Source: Carnobacterium jeotgali MS3 (lineage in GTDB: Bacteria > Bacillota > Bacilli > Lactobacillales > Carnobacteriaceae). From it: DNA of 64,000 bases. A model generated the notes under the pieces. It made no database searches, was not told where the DNA came from, and saw only the letters and a program-made list of their open reading frames with translations. Of this stretch, positions 8,250 through 17,658 are shown piece by piece. The position numbers were made by a program, and so were the translations under genes. The stretch lies in contig NZ_JQNF01000010.1 of NCBI RefSeq assembly GCF_000745125.1, positions 62,001 through 126,000 of the forward strand. Reading direction: 5' to 3'. Positions within the stretch are counted from its first letter, which is position 1, and every line of letters starts with the position of its first letter.

Positions 8250-9710
8250 TTAGATGAATGCCATGATTAAGAAATTCAAAACAAACAATAATGTTGAGAC
8301 CCATAATACAGGATGAATATCTTTACTTTTCCCTTTGACTACTTTAACAATAACGTAGAAAATGAACCCAGCAGCGATACCATATGAAATGCTATAAGAT
8401 AATCCCATAAAGATAGAAGCAAAGAATGCTGGAATAGCTTCTTCTAAATTGTCCCACTTGATTTCTAAGAATGAAGACATCATCATCACACCGACTAAGA
8501 TTAAAGATGCAGACGTTGCTTGAGCAGGTACAAGTGCGACTAGTGGTGAGAATAAGCTTGTTAACAGGAATAACACAGCTACAACAACACTTGTTAAACC
8601 GGTTCTTCCGCCGGCGCCAATACCAGCTGCACTTTCAACAAAAGTCGTTGTGTTAGATGTTCCAAAAATAGCGCCTACAGAAGTTGCGATAGCATCTGCG
8701 AATAAAGCTTTATCCATTTTTGTTTTAAAACCAGTACTATTGTCTAATGCTTCTTCATCTTCTTTAGTAAAGATACCTGTTTTGCGGCCAGTTCCAATAA
8801 ATGTTCCAATCGTATCAAATACATCTGACAAACTGAAAGCAAAAATAGTCATGATTACTAAAGGCAACCGTGACGCACTACTGAATAAAGAAATCATTCC
8901 TTCACTCCCAAATGCAGCACCAAAAGTCGTTCCTAGTTCTGTAAAAGCACTTCCTAAAGAATTAGCTGGGTTAGAAATGACTGAAACGTCTACTACACCC
9001 ATTGGAATTCCAATAATCGTTGTAACAATGATACCAATCAGAATAGCTCCTCTTACATTTTTCACTAATAAAATGACAGTGATAATCAAACCAATCAAGG
9101 CTAATAATGATCCAGGACTTGTAAAATTCACTAATGCAGGAACAATCCCCCCACCAGTTACGACACTTGAAATACCATCCGAATAAGAAGCTGTTGCATC
9201 AAAAGGTGCATTATTAATCGTTTGGATATTACCTGGTTCAGAAGTGAACTGAAGGAATCCTGAGTTTTTAATTCCGATGTAAGCAACAAAAACACCAATT
9301 CCAGCACTAATCGCATGTTGCAGACTTTCAGGAATCGAACGAATAATCATTTTACGTATCTTTGTTACCGTAATTAATATATTAAACAGTCCACAAAGAA
9401 AGACCATTGCTAAAGCTTCTTGCCATGTAAAACCTAGTGCAAAGACAACTGTATAAGTAAAGAAAGCATTCAATCCCATACCTGGTGCCTGTGCATAAGG
9501 TACATTTGCAAATAATCCCATCACTAACGTTCCAATAGCCGCAGCAATCAAAGTTGATAAGAAAACAGCTTGTGAAGGCATCCCCGTTAAAGAAAGAATT
9601 GCCGGATTGACAAAAATAATATAAGACATTGCGAAGAAAGTCGTTAGTCCTGCTGTAATTTCAGTACCTACCGTCGTTCCATTTTCTTTTAATTTAAAAA
9701 ACTTTTCCAT
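8250..9710 (-). CDS. pbuG: NCS2 family purine permease (hypoxanthine/guanine type, PbuG-like)
   Basis: Proton-coupled nucleobase importer of 486 aa with about 12-14 membrane segments. It opens with FFKLKENGTTVGTEITAGL and FFAMSYIIFVNP, then QAPGMGLNAFFTYTVV and SDVFDTIGTFIGTG, all typical of the AzgA/PbuG branch of NCS2. The upstream guanine-type riboswitch (9885-9962) supports a purine substrate. The gene is preceded by a TATAAT promoter and ends in its own terminator. Which purine is preferred is inferred, not proven. Confidence 0.9.
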   Translation of the reverse strand: MEKFFKLKENGTTVGTEITAGLTTFFAMSYIIFVNPAILSLTGMPSQAVFLSTLIAAAIGTLVMGLFANVPYAQAPGMGLNAFFTYTVVFALGFTWQEALAMVFLCGLFNILITVTKIRKMIIRSIPESLQHAISAGIGVFVAYIGIKNSGFLQFTSEPGNIQTINNAPFDATASYSDGISSVVTGGGIVPALVNFTSPGSLLALIGLIITVILLVKNVRGAILIGIIVTTIIGIPMGVVDVSVISNPANSLGSAFTELGTTFGAAFGSEGMISLFSSASRLPLVIMTIFAFSLSDVFDTIGTFIGTGRKTGIFTKEDEEALDNSTGFKTKMDKALFADAIATSVGAIFGTSNTTTFVESAAGIGAGGRTGLTSVVVAVLFLLTSLFSPLVALVPAQATSASLILVGVMMMSSFLEIKWDNLEEAIPAFFASIFMGLSYSISYGIAAGFIFYVIVKVVKGKSKDIHPVLWVSTLLFVLNFLIMAFI

Positions 9711-9860
9711 TTTACTATATCCCCACTTTATTTATATTACAAAGTGAACCGTACTAGTTAAATCTACTGAGTTTCAGTCTTTCTACCTAACTGTTGGTAA
9801 AGCAATAATTACAAAAACAATATAAATAATCACAGTTATCCCAATGCATCTAATGTATCT

Positions 9861-9888
9861 CTAAATAAACTAAAATGAGTTTATTTAG
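9861..9888 (-). terminator. Attenuator hairpin downstream of the purine aptamer
   Basis: Perfect stem CTAAATAAAC / GTTTATTTAG in the leader of the purine permease gene. It overlaps the last bases of the aptamer P1 3' strand (9885-9888), so the two folds compete. The following run of U residues is weak, so whether it terminates or works another way is uncertain. Confidence 0.55.
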
Positions 9889-9962
9889 AACCAATAGTCT
9901 GAACATTTACGGTGTTCGGTAGAAACTTAAAGCCCATATCGCTTAATTATATTCGGTTCTAA
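9885..9962 (-). ncRNA. Purine riboswitch (guanine-type aptamer)
   Basis: The minus-strand transcript contains P1 GGTTCTAA / TTAGAACC, then ATATGG, GTTTCTACC, the loop ACCGTAAATG and GACTAT. These match the conserved three-way junction of the purine aptamer. The specificity base in the last junction strand is C (GACTAT, not GATTAT), which in characterised members selects guanine or hypoxanthine. It lies between a promoter and the NCS2 permease start. Confidence 0.9.
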
Positions 9963-9975
9963 ACATTGCAAGTTA

Positions 9976-10004
9976 ATTATATAAGATGATTTTTTATAAA
10001 ACAA
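9976..10004 (-). promoter_or_regulatory. Promoter of the riboswitch-permease transcript
   Basis: Minus strand -35 TTGTTT (9999-10004) and -10 TATAAT (9976-9981) with 17-bp spacing, immediately upstream of the aptamer. The rest of 10005-10230 holds AT-rich spacer and presumably the promoter of the small gene at 10231; no other structure was seen. Confidence 0.7.
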
Positions 10005-10230
10005 CCTTAAAATGTATATTACATTAAAAAAATCAGTTGATTGTTCGTGTTTTACTCGAAATTCGCTATTATATCACTATTTTGTTTAATTACCGTCATT
10101 TTTACTCTTATTTGTTTCTAATTCTCAACCGCTTTCTTTTTCCCATCACTTATTTTCAACAAGCGTTATCTTTTCTAATTTTTCTTTAAATACGTTACAA
10201 TAGACTCAAACAATACAGGAGGGAATTATT

Positions 10231-10458
10231 ATGGATTTCACACAGGTAAAAGGGTATAGTGAATTAGATTCAGGTCAAATCAGCTGGTTGACCAACGTTT
10301 ATGCGCAACACATGGACACATTGGATGATCCTCCTAAATATACTAAAGAAAATATTGATGAAGTCCTATGGAATAATGAACTTCAAACAATGGATGTTCA
10401 CTTTAACAATGGTGAAATTGTTCATTACAGCAGTAATGGAGACTGGCATTACGAATAA
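10231..10458 (+). CDS. Small hypothetical protein
   Basis: A 75-aa acidic soluble protein of unrecognised family. It has no signal peptide, membrane segment or metal motif. It contains the pattern MDVHFNNGEIVHYSSNGDWHYE, a beta-hairpin-like tail rich in Asn and His. It is likely expressed: AGGAGGG lies 8-9 nt before the ATG, and a perfect terminator follows 10 bases after the stop. No functional call is possible. Confidence 0.7.
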   Translation: MDFTQVKGYSELDSGQISWLTNVYAQHMDTLDDPPKYTKENIDEVLWNNELQTMDVHFNNGEIVHYSSNGDWHYE

Positions 10459-10466
10459 ATTCGCTT

Positions 10467-10526
10467 AAAAAACGGCCACTTACTTTTGATGAAATAAATC
10501 ATCAAAAGTAAGTGGCCGTTTTTTTA
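10467..10526. terminator. Long perfect terminator hairpin
   Basis: A stem of more than 20 bp (AACGGCCACTTACTTTTGAT and its complement) with A and T runs on both sides. It ends the small gene and may serve as a barrier to leftward transcripts too. Confidence 0.9.
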
Positions 10527-10607
10527 TTAGAAACACCGCTCTTCTCAGACCAAAAAACATGAGGCTAGCGAAACTTGTTAGTTAATCTATTCGTCATACT
10601 GATTTAA

Positions 10608-11960
10608 CTAAGTCATTGTAACGAATTCTTCAGCTCCAGTAGGGTGAATCGCTACTGTGTTGTCAAAATCAGCTTTTGTGGCACCCATTTTAATGGCTAC
10701 TGCAAATCCTTGGACCATTTCGTCTAACCCTTTTCCAAGTCCATGCAAGCCAACAATTTTTTCGTTTCCTCCTTGGCAAACCAATTTCATATAAGTTTTT
10801 TGTCGGTTAGCTGTTATGGAACTATGCATAGAAGTAAAAGTAGATGTGTACACTTTGATATCTGCTTCTCCATACATTTCTTTAGCTTCTTCCTCAGACA
10901 TACCAATCGTTCCAATTGGTGGATGACTAAAGATAACCGTTGGAATATTCGTGTAATCTAAAAATGAATTTGGTTTGTTATTAAATAAACGTTCAGAAAG
11001 TCGACGTCCTGCAGCTATAGCCACAGGCGTTAATTCAATATGTCCGGTCACATCTCCAATAGCATAAATATTTTTGGCCGTTGTATTTTGGTATTGGTCC
11101 ACTGTAATGTATCCACCAGCATTTAATTCTACATCCGTTACTTCAAGGTTTAAGTTTTTTGTATTTGGTTGACGGCCAATCGCCCATATAAGTGTATCTG
11201 TTATATGAGTAGATCCGTCTTCAAAGTGGATCGTTAAAGTGCCGTCTTCATTTTTTATGACTTCTTTAGGAATAGAATGAGTATGCAAAGTTGCACCTTC
11301 TCTGGCCATTGTTTCAACCAGTCCTTCCACAATGATTGAATCAAAGTTCCGTAATGGAGCGTGCTTTCTAACAAATAAATGAGTATCTGAACCTAACCCA
11401 TGTAACACACCTGCTAATTCAACAGCAATATAACCTGCACCAATAATCGCTACTCGTTCAGGTAATTCCGTTAATTCAAAGAATCCATCTGAATCAATTC
11501 CATATTCTGCACCAGGAATTTTTGGTAACTCAGGACGTCCGCCTGTTGCAATCAAAAAGTGATCAGCAGTTAGTTGCTCACCATTTACTTCAATCGTATG
11601 TGCATCAATAAATTTCGCGTATCCATTGATCAATTCAACGTTGTTGTTAGTTAAGTTTTTTTGATAAATCGTGTGTAGACGCGAAATATAATTTTCTCTA
11701 TTTTTTACTAATTTTTCAAAATTCAATTGACTATCTTTGATTGTAATACCATAGTCTTCTGCATATAATTTCATATCATCTAGCATTTGAGCGCCATGCC
11801 ACATAACTTTTTTAGGCACACACCCTACATTCACACACGTTCCACCAATAGCATTTCCTTCAATCAAAGCAACGCTTGCTCCATGCATTCCTGCACGGTT
11901 AGCAGAAGCAATCCCGCCACTTCCTCCACCAATTGCAATATAATCATAATGTTTACTCAT
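10608..11960 (-). CDS. gor: Glutathione-disulfide reductase
   Basis: FAD/NADPH-dependent disulfide reductase of 450 aa that reduces GSSG in the cytoplasm. The N-terminal FAD loop is [15 protein letters not shown] (residues 9-23). The redox-active disulfide is C42-V-N-V-G-C47, followed by VPKK. The NADPH loop is [15 protein letters not shown] (~170). The second FAD site is YAIGDV (~298), and the dimer-interface His-Pro is in AIHPTGAEE near the C-terminus. GCVPKKVMW favours glutathione reductase over dihydrolipoamide dehydrogenase. It appears monocistronic. Lactic acid bacteria often import glutathione, so a synthesis gene need not be nearby. Confidence 0.93.
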   Translation of the reverse strand: MSKHYDYIAIGGGSGGIASANRAGMHGASVALIEGNAIGGTCVNVGCVPKKVMWHGAQMLDDMKLYAEDYGITIKDSQLNFEKLVKNRENYISRLHTIYQKNLTNNNVELINGYAKFIDAHTIEVNGEQLTADHFLIATGGRPELPKIPGAEYGIDSDGFFELTELPERVAIIGAGYIAVELAGVLHGLGSDTHLFVRKHAPLRNFDSIIVEGLVETMAREGATLHTHSIPKEVIKNEDGTLTIHFEDGSTHITDTLIWAIGRQPNTKNLNLEVTDVELNAGGYITVDQYQNTTAKNIYAIGDVTGHIELTPVAIAAGRRLSERLFNNKPNSFLDYTNIPTVIFSHPPIGTIGMSEEEAKEMYGEADIKVYTSTFTSMHSSITANRQKTYMKLVCQGGNEKIVGLHGLGKGLDEMVQGFAVAIKMGATKADFDNTVAIHPTGAEEFVTMT

Positions 11961-12123
11961 TTTATAAATTCCTACTTTCTTCCATATGCTTACTTAAGTA
12001 TAGCGAATTATTAGTCACAAAGAAAGGAGAAGCTTTTGCAAGATTCATTTGCTCGTGTAATTATTCTGCAAGATTCTTAACCTCTTCTTTAAAATGGATT
12101 TAATAAGTGAGCTGTTTATGCAT

Positions 12124-13467
12124 TTATTTTTTAGTTGTTGCTACAGGATCTGCTGGCATAATAATATTCAAGATTAATGCTACTAAACAACTTATTACAA
12201 TCGCTGATTCTCCAAATAAAATTGCTACTAAATCGGGTAAACCTGCCATCGCTTCAGGAACTTGAGTTAATCCTAATCCAAATACTAAAGAAAGACCAAT
12301 GATTACTTTTGAACGATCTGTTAAAGGCTCTGCCGTTAATATACCAATTCCTGTTAGTGTAATTTGAGAAAAAATGATAATAGAAGCTCCACCAATAACT
12401 GCTTGTGGTAAAGTAGAAATCATCGCTCCAAACTTAGGGACTAACCCAGCAGCTATTAAAAAGACTGATCCAACCGCTACAATATAACGACTCATCAACT
12501 TAGTAAAAGAAATCATCCCAACATTTTGACTAAAAGAGGTGTTCGGTAAAGAATTGAACATAGCTGCTAATGCAGAAGTCACTCCATTTGCTATGATAGA
12601 TCCAGATAGTTCTTTATCTGTTGGCTCTCTATCTGACCCACCCATCGTTATTGCGGTAACATCTCCAACTGTTTCTACTGCTGTAACGACAAACATAATC
12701 AACATAGGTGCGATAGCACCCCATTGAAACGTCAATGGGAAATAAAAAGGTTGAGGCAATGAAAACCAAGTTGCTTCTTTTATTGGACCAAATTCAACCA
12801 TGTTAAGAGCAACCGCCACAATATATCCTATAACAATAGCAATTAAAATAGATGATGTTTTAGCCATACCTTTACCGAATTGATTTAAAATTAAAACTAA
12901 AAACATAACAAATAAAGAAACTGACCAATTTTTCATTGAGCCAAACGTTTCAGACCCATTTCCACCAGCCATAGCTTGAATACCTGTTGGGAGTAAGGAT
13001 AAACCAATCGTCAACACGACTGTTCCCGTAGCAACTTTTGGAAAAAATCGTCTTAAGGGTTGTAAAATAAATCCTAATCCTGCACAAAAGAGCCCACCAA
13101 CGAATGTAGCTCCTAGTAAACCAGAGATACCGTATCCACTAGCGATTGAAATATTAGTTGGTAAAAAACCAAAACTAGTTCCCATTACAACAGGAAGCTT
13201 AGCCCCAACTTTCCAGATTGGGTAACACTGTATTAACGTCGCTACCCCAGCCATTACCATTGCACTTTGGACTAAAACGGTTAAATCTCTGCCGGAAATT
13301 CCAACTACTTTTGCTACAATTATTGGAACGGCTATATTACCTAAAAACATGGCGAAGATATGTTGCAACCCTAGCGGAACTGCTTCCCTCAATGGAGGAA
13401 TACCATCTACATCATACTTGCTTCTATTAAAGGGTTTATTTCTCTTCATCGAAGAAAGAAAGTTCAT
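12124..13467 (-). CDS. NCS2 family xanthine/uric-acid-type permease
   Basis: A 447-aa nucleobase-cation symporter-2 protein of the NAT branch, with about 14 membrane segments. It has LGLQHIFAMF near the start (QH motif), VETVGDVTAITM, and the family signature region PNTSFSQNVGMISFTKLMSR. These resemble xanthine and uric-acid carriers (PbuX, PucJ/K, XanQ) more than uracil permeases. It starts behind TAGGAG at 13467. Only about 70 bp separate it from the glycosyltransferase operon upstream, and no purine riboswitch is present there, unlike the other purine carrier. Confidence 0.87.
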   Translation of the reverse strand: MNFLSSMKRNKPFNRSKYDVDGIPPLREAVPLGLQHIFAMFLGNIAVPIIVAKVVGISGRDLTVLVQSAMVMAGVATLIQCYPIWKVGAKLPVVMGTSFGFLPTNISIASGYGISGLLGATFVGGLFCAGLGFILQPLRRFFPKVATGTVVLTIGLSLLPTGIQAMAGGNGSETFGSMKNWSVSLFVMFLVLILNQFGKGMAKTSSILIAIVIGYIVAVALNMVEFGPIKEATWFSLPQPFYFPLTFQWGAIAPMLIMFVVTAVETVGDVTAITMGGSDREPTDKELSGSIIANGVTSALAAMFNSLPNTSFSQNVGMISFTKLMSRYIVAVGSVFLIAAGLVPKFGAMISTLPQAVIGGASIIIFSQITLTGIGILTAEPLTDRSKVIIGLSLVFGLGLTQVPEAMAGLPDLVAILFGESAIVISCLVALILNIIMPADPVATTKK

Positions 13468-13537
13468 TTAATCAGCTCCTAATTTATACTTATAACTCAC
13501 GCCTAACTCCGTCGGATACCTTCAATTTTTTCTATTT

Positions 13538-14842
13538 TCAAATGTTTTCTACTAATTTTCCGACCGCAAAATCAGGTCCTCTATCTTTAGATACGTTGCT
13601 CCAATACGTTAGCTCTTTATGATCTTGACTTTTTAATTTTAAAAGAGCAGCTACCAATTTTTCTTCTGTAAACGTGTTCGGATCCAATATTTCAGCTAAT
13701 TGTTTCATTTCACAATCATAAGCAATATTAAATTGATCGCTTGAAAAAGGTAAAATAATCATTGGTTTGCCATAATAAAGTGCTTCAGTAAAGGTATTGC
13801 AACCTCCGTGAAAAATGACGCTATCCATATAAGGCATTAAAGCTTTTTGTGGAATAAATTCTTCAATAATAACAGAATCAGAGCGATATTCGTTTAATTT
13901 TCCAGCATTACTTCCTGCTGAAACAATCAAAAGTGAATCTGGATTAGCTTTCTTTGAGCCGATTATTAACTTTTCAAGTACATCCACTCGATTAGATAGA
14001 AATGTTCCTAGAGTAATTAATAGTCTATTCTTTTTATCTTTTATTTTGTTTTGCCACTCTTCATCGAGTGTCTCTTCTTCAAAGCAATTACCCATAAAAA
14101 TTTTATTGGGTAACTGATTAGTATCTTCAATCGAGTCAAAATCAAAATAATTATAAAGGATTGCTTTATCTGAAACTAGACTAAACGCATTTTCTATTGG
14201 TTTACGATTGCTCGAACTTTCTTCTATCATTGTATTAAAAATTTTTGTAAATTCGTTTTGAGTTTTTCTTGAAACTTGTTTTAACTCGTGTAGCTGTTTT
14301 TGATTCACAGGTATTACAGAAGGCCAATCATTAGGGACACCATAGTTCTCATTCTTCATTGGAATCGTTCGTGGATGAGGTGGACAAAATGTTACAAAAG
14401 GAAGCTCTAAGGTATACAACCCTAAAGTAACTCCATAGGATAAAATATCCACCACATATAAATCTACCTCTAAAGAATCAGCTATTTTTTTGATTTTCGA
14501 AACGAGTTCCTCCGGTTTATAAAGCATGTCTTTTTTTCTATGCTTAGACTGTGTAATGAGCGTTTCGACAGCTCCTTCTCTGGTTGATTCAAAAAACTCA
14601 TCTAATCTATCTTTTTCTGAATCAGGCTGGTTCGTGATTTCAGCTTTGCTAATATTTTTATTTTTACTGATATCTATTTCATAAAAAGATAAGTTTGCTT
14701 GTTCAACTTGATTTCTAAACTCACTGCTACACCCAAACGTTACCTCTTTCCCGATTTTTTTAAAACTCTTCGCAAGAACTAGTAAAGGCGTAAAATGAGA
14801 ATAAAAAGGAGGACTTATAAAAAACAGATGATTAGCGTTCAT
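13538..14842 (-). CDS. GT1 (UDP-glycosyltransferase/MGT-type) glycosyltransferase
   Basis: A 434-aa GT-B fold enzyme. The N-terminal half starts FFISPPFYSHFTPLLVLAKSF (acceptor side). The C-terminal donor-binding half has LLITLGTFLSNRVDVLEKL, EEFIPQKALMPYMDSVIFHGG and NTFTEALYYGKPMIILPFSSDQ, the UDPGT signature with its catalytic-site His-Gly-Gly. Relatives glycosylate macrolides, flavonoids, sterols or lipids; the acceptor here is unknown. Its ATG overlaps the end of the upstream GT4 gene by 11 bases and has AAAGGAG 8 nt before it, so the two are translationally coupled. Confidence 0.85.
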   Translation of the reverse strand: MNANHLFFISPPFYSHFTPLLVLAKSFKKIGKEVTFGCSSEFRNQVEQANLSFYEIDISKNKNISKAEITNQPDSEKDRLDEFFESTREGAVETLITQSKHRKKDMLYKPEELVSKIKKIADSLEVDLYVVDILSYGVTLGLYTLELPFVTFCPPHPRTIPMKNENYGVPNDWPSVIPVNQKQLHELKQVSRKTQNEFTKIFNTMIEESSSNRKPIENAFSLVSDKAILYNYFDFDSIEDTNQLPNKIFMGNCFEEETLDEEWQNKIKDKKNRLLITLGTFLSNRVDVLEKLIIGSKKANPDSLLIVSAGSNAGKLNEYRSDSVIIEEFIPQKALMPYMDSVIFHGGCNTFTEALYYGKPMIILPFSSDQFNIAYDCEMKQLAEILDPNTFTEEKLVAALLKLKSQDHKELTYWSNVSKDRGPDFAVGKLVENI

Positions 14843-16877
14843 TCACTTTGCTCCTTTCGAATGATAAATAAAACAATAAAAATTCTTTAGCTATTTCTTC
14901 CATAGAAAAACGGTCTTTGACGGTTTTTTCTCCAGCATCTTGTATTTTTTTAAAAGCTGCCGGATTATTTTTCAATCGCTGAATAATGAGTTCTGTTTCT
15001 TCAGAAATGGTTTGCCAATTGGAAGTATCAATTAAAAATCCATTGACATCATTCTCTAAATAACTTTTTACGCCTCCTCTTTCAGGTCCTAGCACCAAGA
15101 ACTTTTGTGATAAGGCTTCTAGAATAGCTATTCCAAATTCTTCTTTTTTACTTGAACAAAGATAAATTTGTGGATAATTTTCTTGATGCTCCATAATTTC
15201 ATTTTCAATCATTCTTATGTTTTCATTTGACAAAGCACCAATATGACAGAATTTATCTCTCAGATGTGGGTGTTCAGTGAAGTATTCTTCAAATGAATGA
15301 ATCATTTTCATTTCATCATTACTAGGATTCTCTATATCTCCACCAATCAGCAATAAGTTATACACATCTGAGATGCTCGAATTTCCCCATGCTTTTAACA
15401 ATTCATCTTGAGATTTTAGCTGTTCTAACCTCCCTACATTTAAAATAATTGGTCGATCAAAAAATTCTTTTTTCAAATTGACTTCTTTTAATTCTTTGTT
15501 ATGAGTTGATTTCTCATCACTATTTTTTGAATTCCCATCAACTTTTATTCCTTCACTAATCATCCACACGGTTTCTTTTTTATCTTCTTTAAGTAATTGT
15601 GGGAAATAAGATTCTAATTCTTTTCCCATTATATGATTACCTATTCCAACTATTTGATCACTTTCAAAAATTAATTCGTCACCTATCTTTATTTTATTTA
15701 ATTTTTGAAAAAAGTCATTCGCATCAAAGGATTTTAATGTTCCATCGTTATTGATCATGTTTCGATGCGGATCCGGCGTTAAGGTGAAAACTAATTTTTT
15801 ACCTAATTCCTTGCTTAAAAGTGCTACTGCTTTAGACGCATTATCTAAATAGCGAACATGAAAAATATCTGGTTCAATTTCTAATTTCTTTAAGAACCTA
15901 TCAATTGCTCTTTTAATAAATTGTTCCTTTTTTAAATAAGGATCTTTAATTGTTTCATCGATATAGATAGGGACTCTCAGAAATAAATGGTTATCAGAGT
16001 AAAAATTCATCAGGGATTTATTATGGGACCATTCATTTGTAATTGTTAAGGTTACAACTAGAGAAACTTCTTTTGACTTAGACAACTCACTTCCTAGTGT
16101 CTTCAAAAATACCGCCATTCCACCATTATTGCCTTTTCCACTATTCTCAAAATCGCCATAGAACATTGATTGTAAAATTGTTAGCCCATTATGCTTAACG
16201 AGTTGTTCTCTATTGATGATAGCCATATAATCACTGAACAATTTTTTATTTGTTTGAAAAGGAATTAGACGTTCAATGTCTTCATAATTTAGTTTTTCTA
16301 GTGAATAAAGCTCTACCAATAAATCTATCAACTGAATTTTAATATTAATTGGATAATCTTCTTTCAGCCACTCATATATAATTGATTCAAATCCCTCTAC
16401 TTTAAAATGATAAAGATAGTCTATTACTATCGAGAAAACATCCAACTGCTTTATGTGGTAGGTTACTAAATTTCCCACCATTTCTTTAGTCAATACGTCC
16501 CTACCACATTCAATACAACTATCTATTAAGGCATAAACAATTGCTCCATTTGTTTTCTCTTTAGACAACAGATTAATCACTTCTTTATCGAAACCTTCCT
16601 GAGTAAGAAGGTTATTGTTGTCCATAACTAACTTTACTAGATACCGATCTAGGTAGTCGTTTTGCCCTAAATAAGCAAGACCTTTAATCAGTTCACTCTC
16701 TTCTAGTTCTTTTTTTGTACTGAGTTGTATAATCTCTTTAAACGATTTTAAAAGGATTTCTAATTTTAAAGTATCCACAAGATTCTCTTCTTGATATTTC
16801 TTTAAAAAGAATAAAGGGAATGAAGAATTCTGTTCTTTCTCAAAATAATTATTCCTCAATTCAATAAACTTATTCAT
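14832..16877 (-). CDS. Large GT4 glycosyltransferase (sucrose-synthase-like architecture)
   Basis: A 681-aa protein. Residues 1-~225 are helical and of unrecognised family; after that comes a GT-B fold. The first Rossmann-like domain contains the NGGMAVFLKTLGSEL loop, the arrangement seen in sucrose and trehalose-type GT4 enzymes, then FHVRYLDNASKAV and LVFTLTPDPHR. The donor domain has LNVGRLEQLKSQDELLKAW and the E-x7-E motif EEFGIAILE. The start has AAAGGTGG just upstream. It is the first gene of a two-gene operon with a GT1 enzyme. The product sugar is unknown; there is no membrane segment. Confidence 0.82.
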   Translation of the reverse strand: MNKFIELRNNYFEKEQNSSFPLFFLKKYQEENLVDTLKLEILLKSFKEIIQLSTKKELEESELIKGLAYLGQNDYLDRYLVKLVMDNNNLLTQEGFDKEVINLLSKEKTNGAIVYALIDSCIECGRDVLTKEMVGNLVTYHIKQLDVFSIVIDYLYHFKVEGFESIIYEWLKEDYPINIKIQLIDLLVELYSLEKLNYEDIERLIPFQTNKKLFSDYMAIINREQLVKHNGLTILQSMFYGDFENSGKGNNGGMAVFLKTLGSELSKSKEVSLVVTLTITNEWSHNKSLMNFYSDNHLFLRVPIYIDETIKDPYLKKEQFIKRAIDRFLKKLEIEPDIFHVRYLDNASKAVALLSKELGKKLVFTLTPDPHRNMINNDGTLKSFDANDFFQKLNKIKIGDELIFESDQIVGIGNHIMGKELESYFPQLLKEDKKETVWMISEGIKVDGNSKNSDEKSTHNKELKEVNLKKEFFDRPIILNVGRLEQLKSQDELLKAWGNSSISDVYNLLLIGGDIENPSNDEMKMIHSFEEYFTEHPHLRDKFCHIGALSNENIRMIENEIMEHQENYPQIYLCSSKKEEFGIAILEALSQKFLVLGPERGGVKSYLENDVNGFLIDTSNWQTISEETELIIQRLKNNPAAFKKIQDAGEKTVKDRFSMEEIAKEFLLFYLSFERSKVNER

Positions 16878-17159
16878 GGTTTACCACCTTTCTAAAAGAA
16901 ATCGCATTCACCTTATTCATTCAACTACTGACATTTTTTCTGTTTCAAAACGATGTTTTTAACTAAACTCTTAGAAAATATTATAGCATAGTGCCATAGT
17001 AACCGTTAAAGAACCGACTTTGTTTATTCCTGTAGGGCCTGCCCAACTACCTAGTGAATCTAATAAAAACTTAGGAACTAATAATAAATGAATATTACCG
17101 TTCCTTAAGTTTTCGAAATTTGTTGTATCACATATTAAAATGATTTTTTTAACGTAAAT

Positions 17160-17290
17160 TCATCGAAGAATACGTTATATTTAATGCCATTGCTTTATCA
17201 GCAACCATTTTATTAATGGCTTTATAATAAAATAAATACGAAGCAGTCCCGAATAAGGCTGCTAACAAATAGGATAATTTTGTAAGGCAT
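17160..17290 (-). pseudogene. Relic of a DMT/EamA-type transporter
   Basis: One minus-strand frame reads LSYLLAALFGTASYLFYYKAI followed by NKMVADKAMALNITY and soon a stop. This is the hydrophobic helix plus the (A)xNITY pattern seen in small EamA/DMT exporters. There is no start, and the frame is closed on both sides, so only a fragment survives. It lies next to the LicD-type relic on the same strand. The family assignment is by pattern only. Confidence 0.42.
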
Positions 17291-17334
17291 AACTTTCATT
17301 CAACTCTTTTTCACTAGCTTCCAAAAAAAACGAT

Positions 17335-17448
17335 TGTACTCCTATCCATTAGCATATAAACATCACTATCGTCGTCACAAGGGATAAAACCGTTATGTCT
17401 GATTGCTCCAATTAAGATTCCTACGAAAAGCTGGTACTAGATTTTATA
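17335..17448 (-). pseudogene. Relic of a LicD-family gene
   Basis: A minus-strand frame contains GILIGAIRHNGFIPCDDDSD. This closely follows the LicD active-site signature G-LLGA-RH-GFIPWDDDID used for phosphocholine or other phospho-group attachment to glycans. The Trp is replaced by Cys, a TAG stop lies 5 codons upstream, and the frame loses similarity after about 10 more residues. Only this core remains of a gene normally about 270 codons long. The remainder of 16878-17658 holds no intact gene. Confidence 0.6.
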
Positions 17449-17658
17449 TTTTTCACACAATTGATTAAACTATAATAGAATTTCTACCTGAATGTTTTGT
17501 GCCTCTTTAATGCCGACACTTAATCCGAGAATGTGAGTTCATTTTTTTTGCAAATGAAAGATAAGATGATTTTTCCCATTTTTTTCGATTTACAAATCAT
17601 TCTTCATTTAAGATTGGATAAGGTATAATAGGATTGAATGATTTTTAGGAGGGATTTT

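Noticed and set aside
8650-9186. A 178-codon plus-strand frame opposite the purine permease gene
   Set aside because: It lies entirely antisense to a well-supported membrane protein gene, has no site for ribosome binding, and its hydrophobic composition mirrors the opposite strand.
17638-17658. Upstream ATG of the first chromate-type gene
   Set aside because: The AGGAGG site lies downstream of it, between the ATG and the TTG at 17659, so the TTG is the better start.
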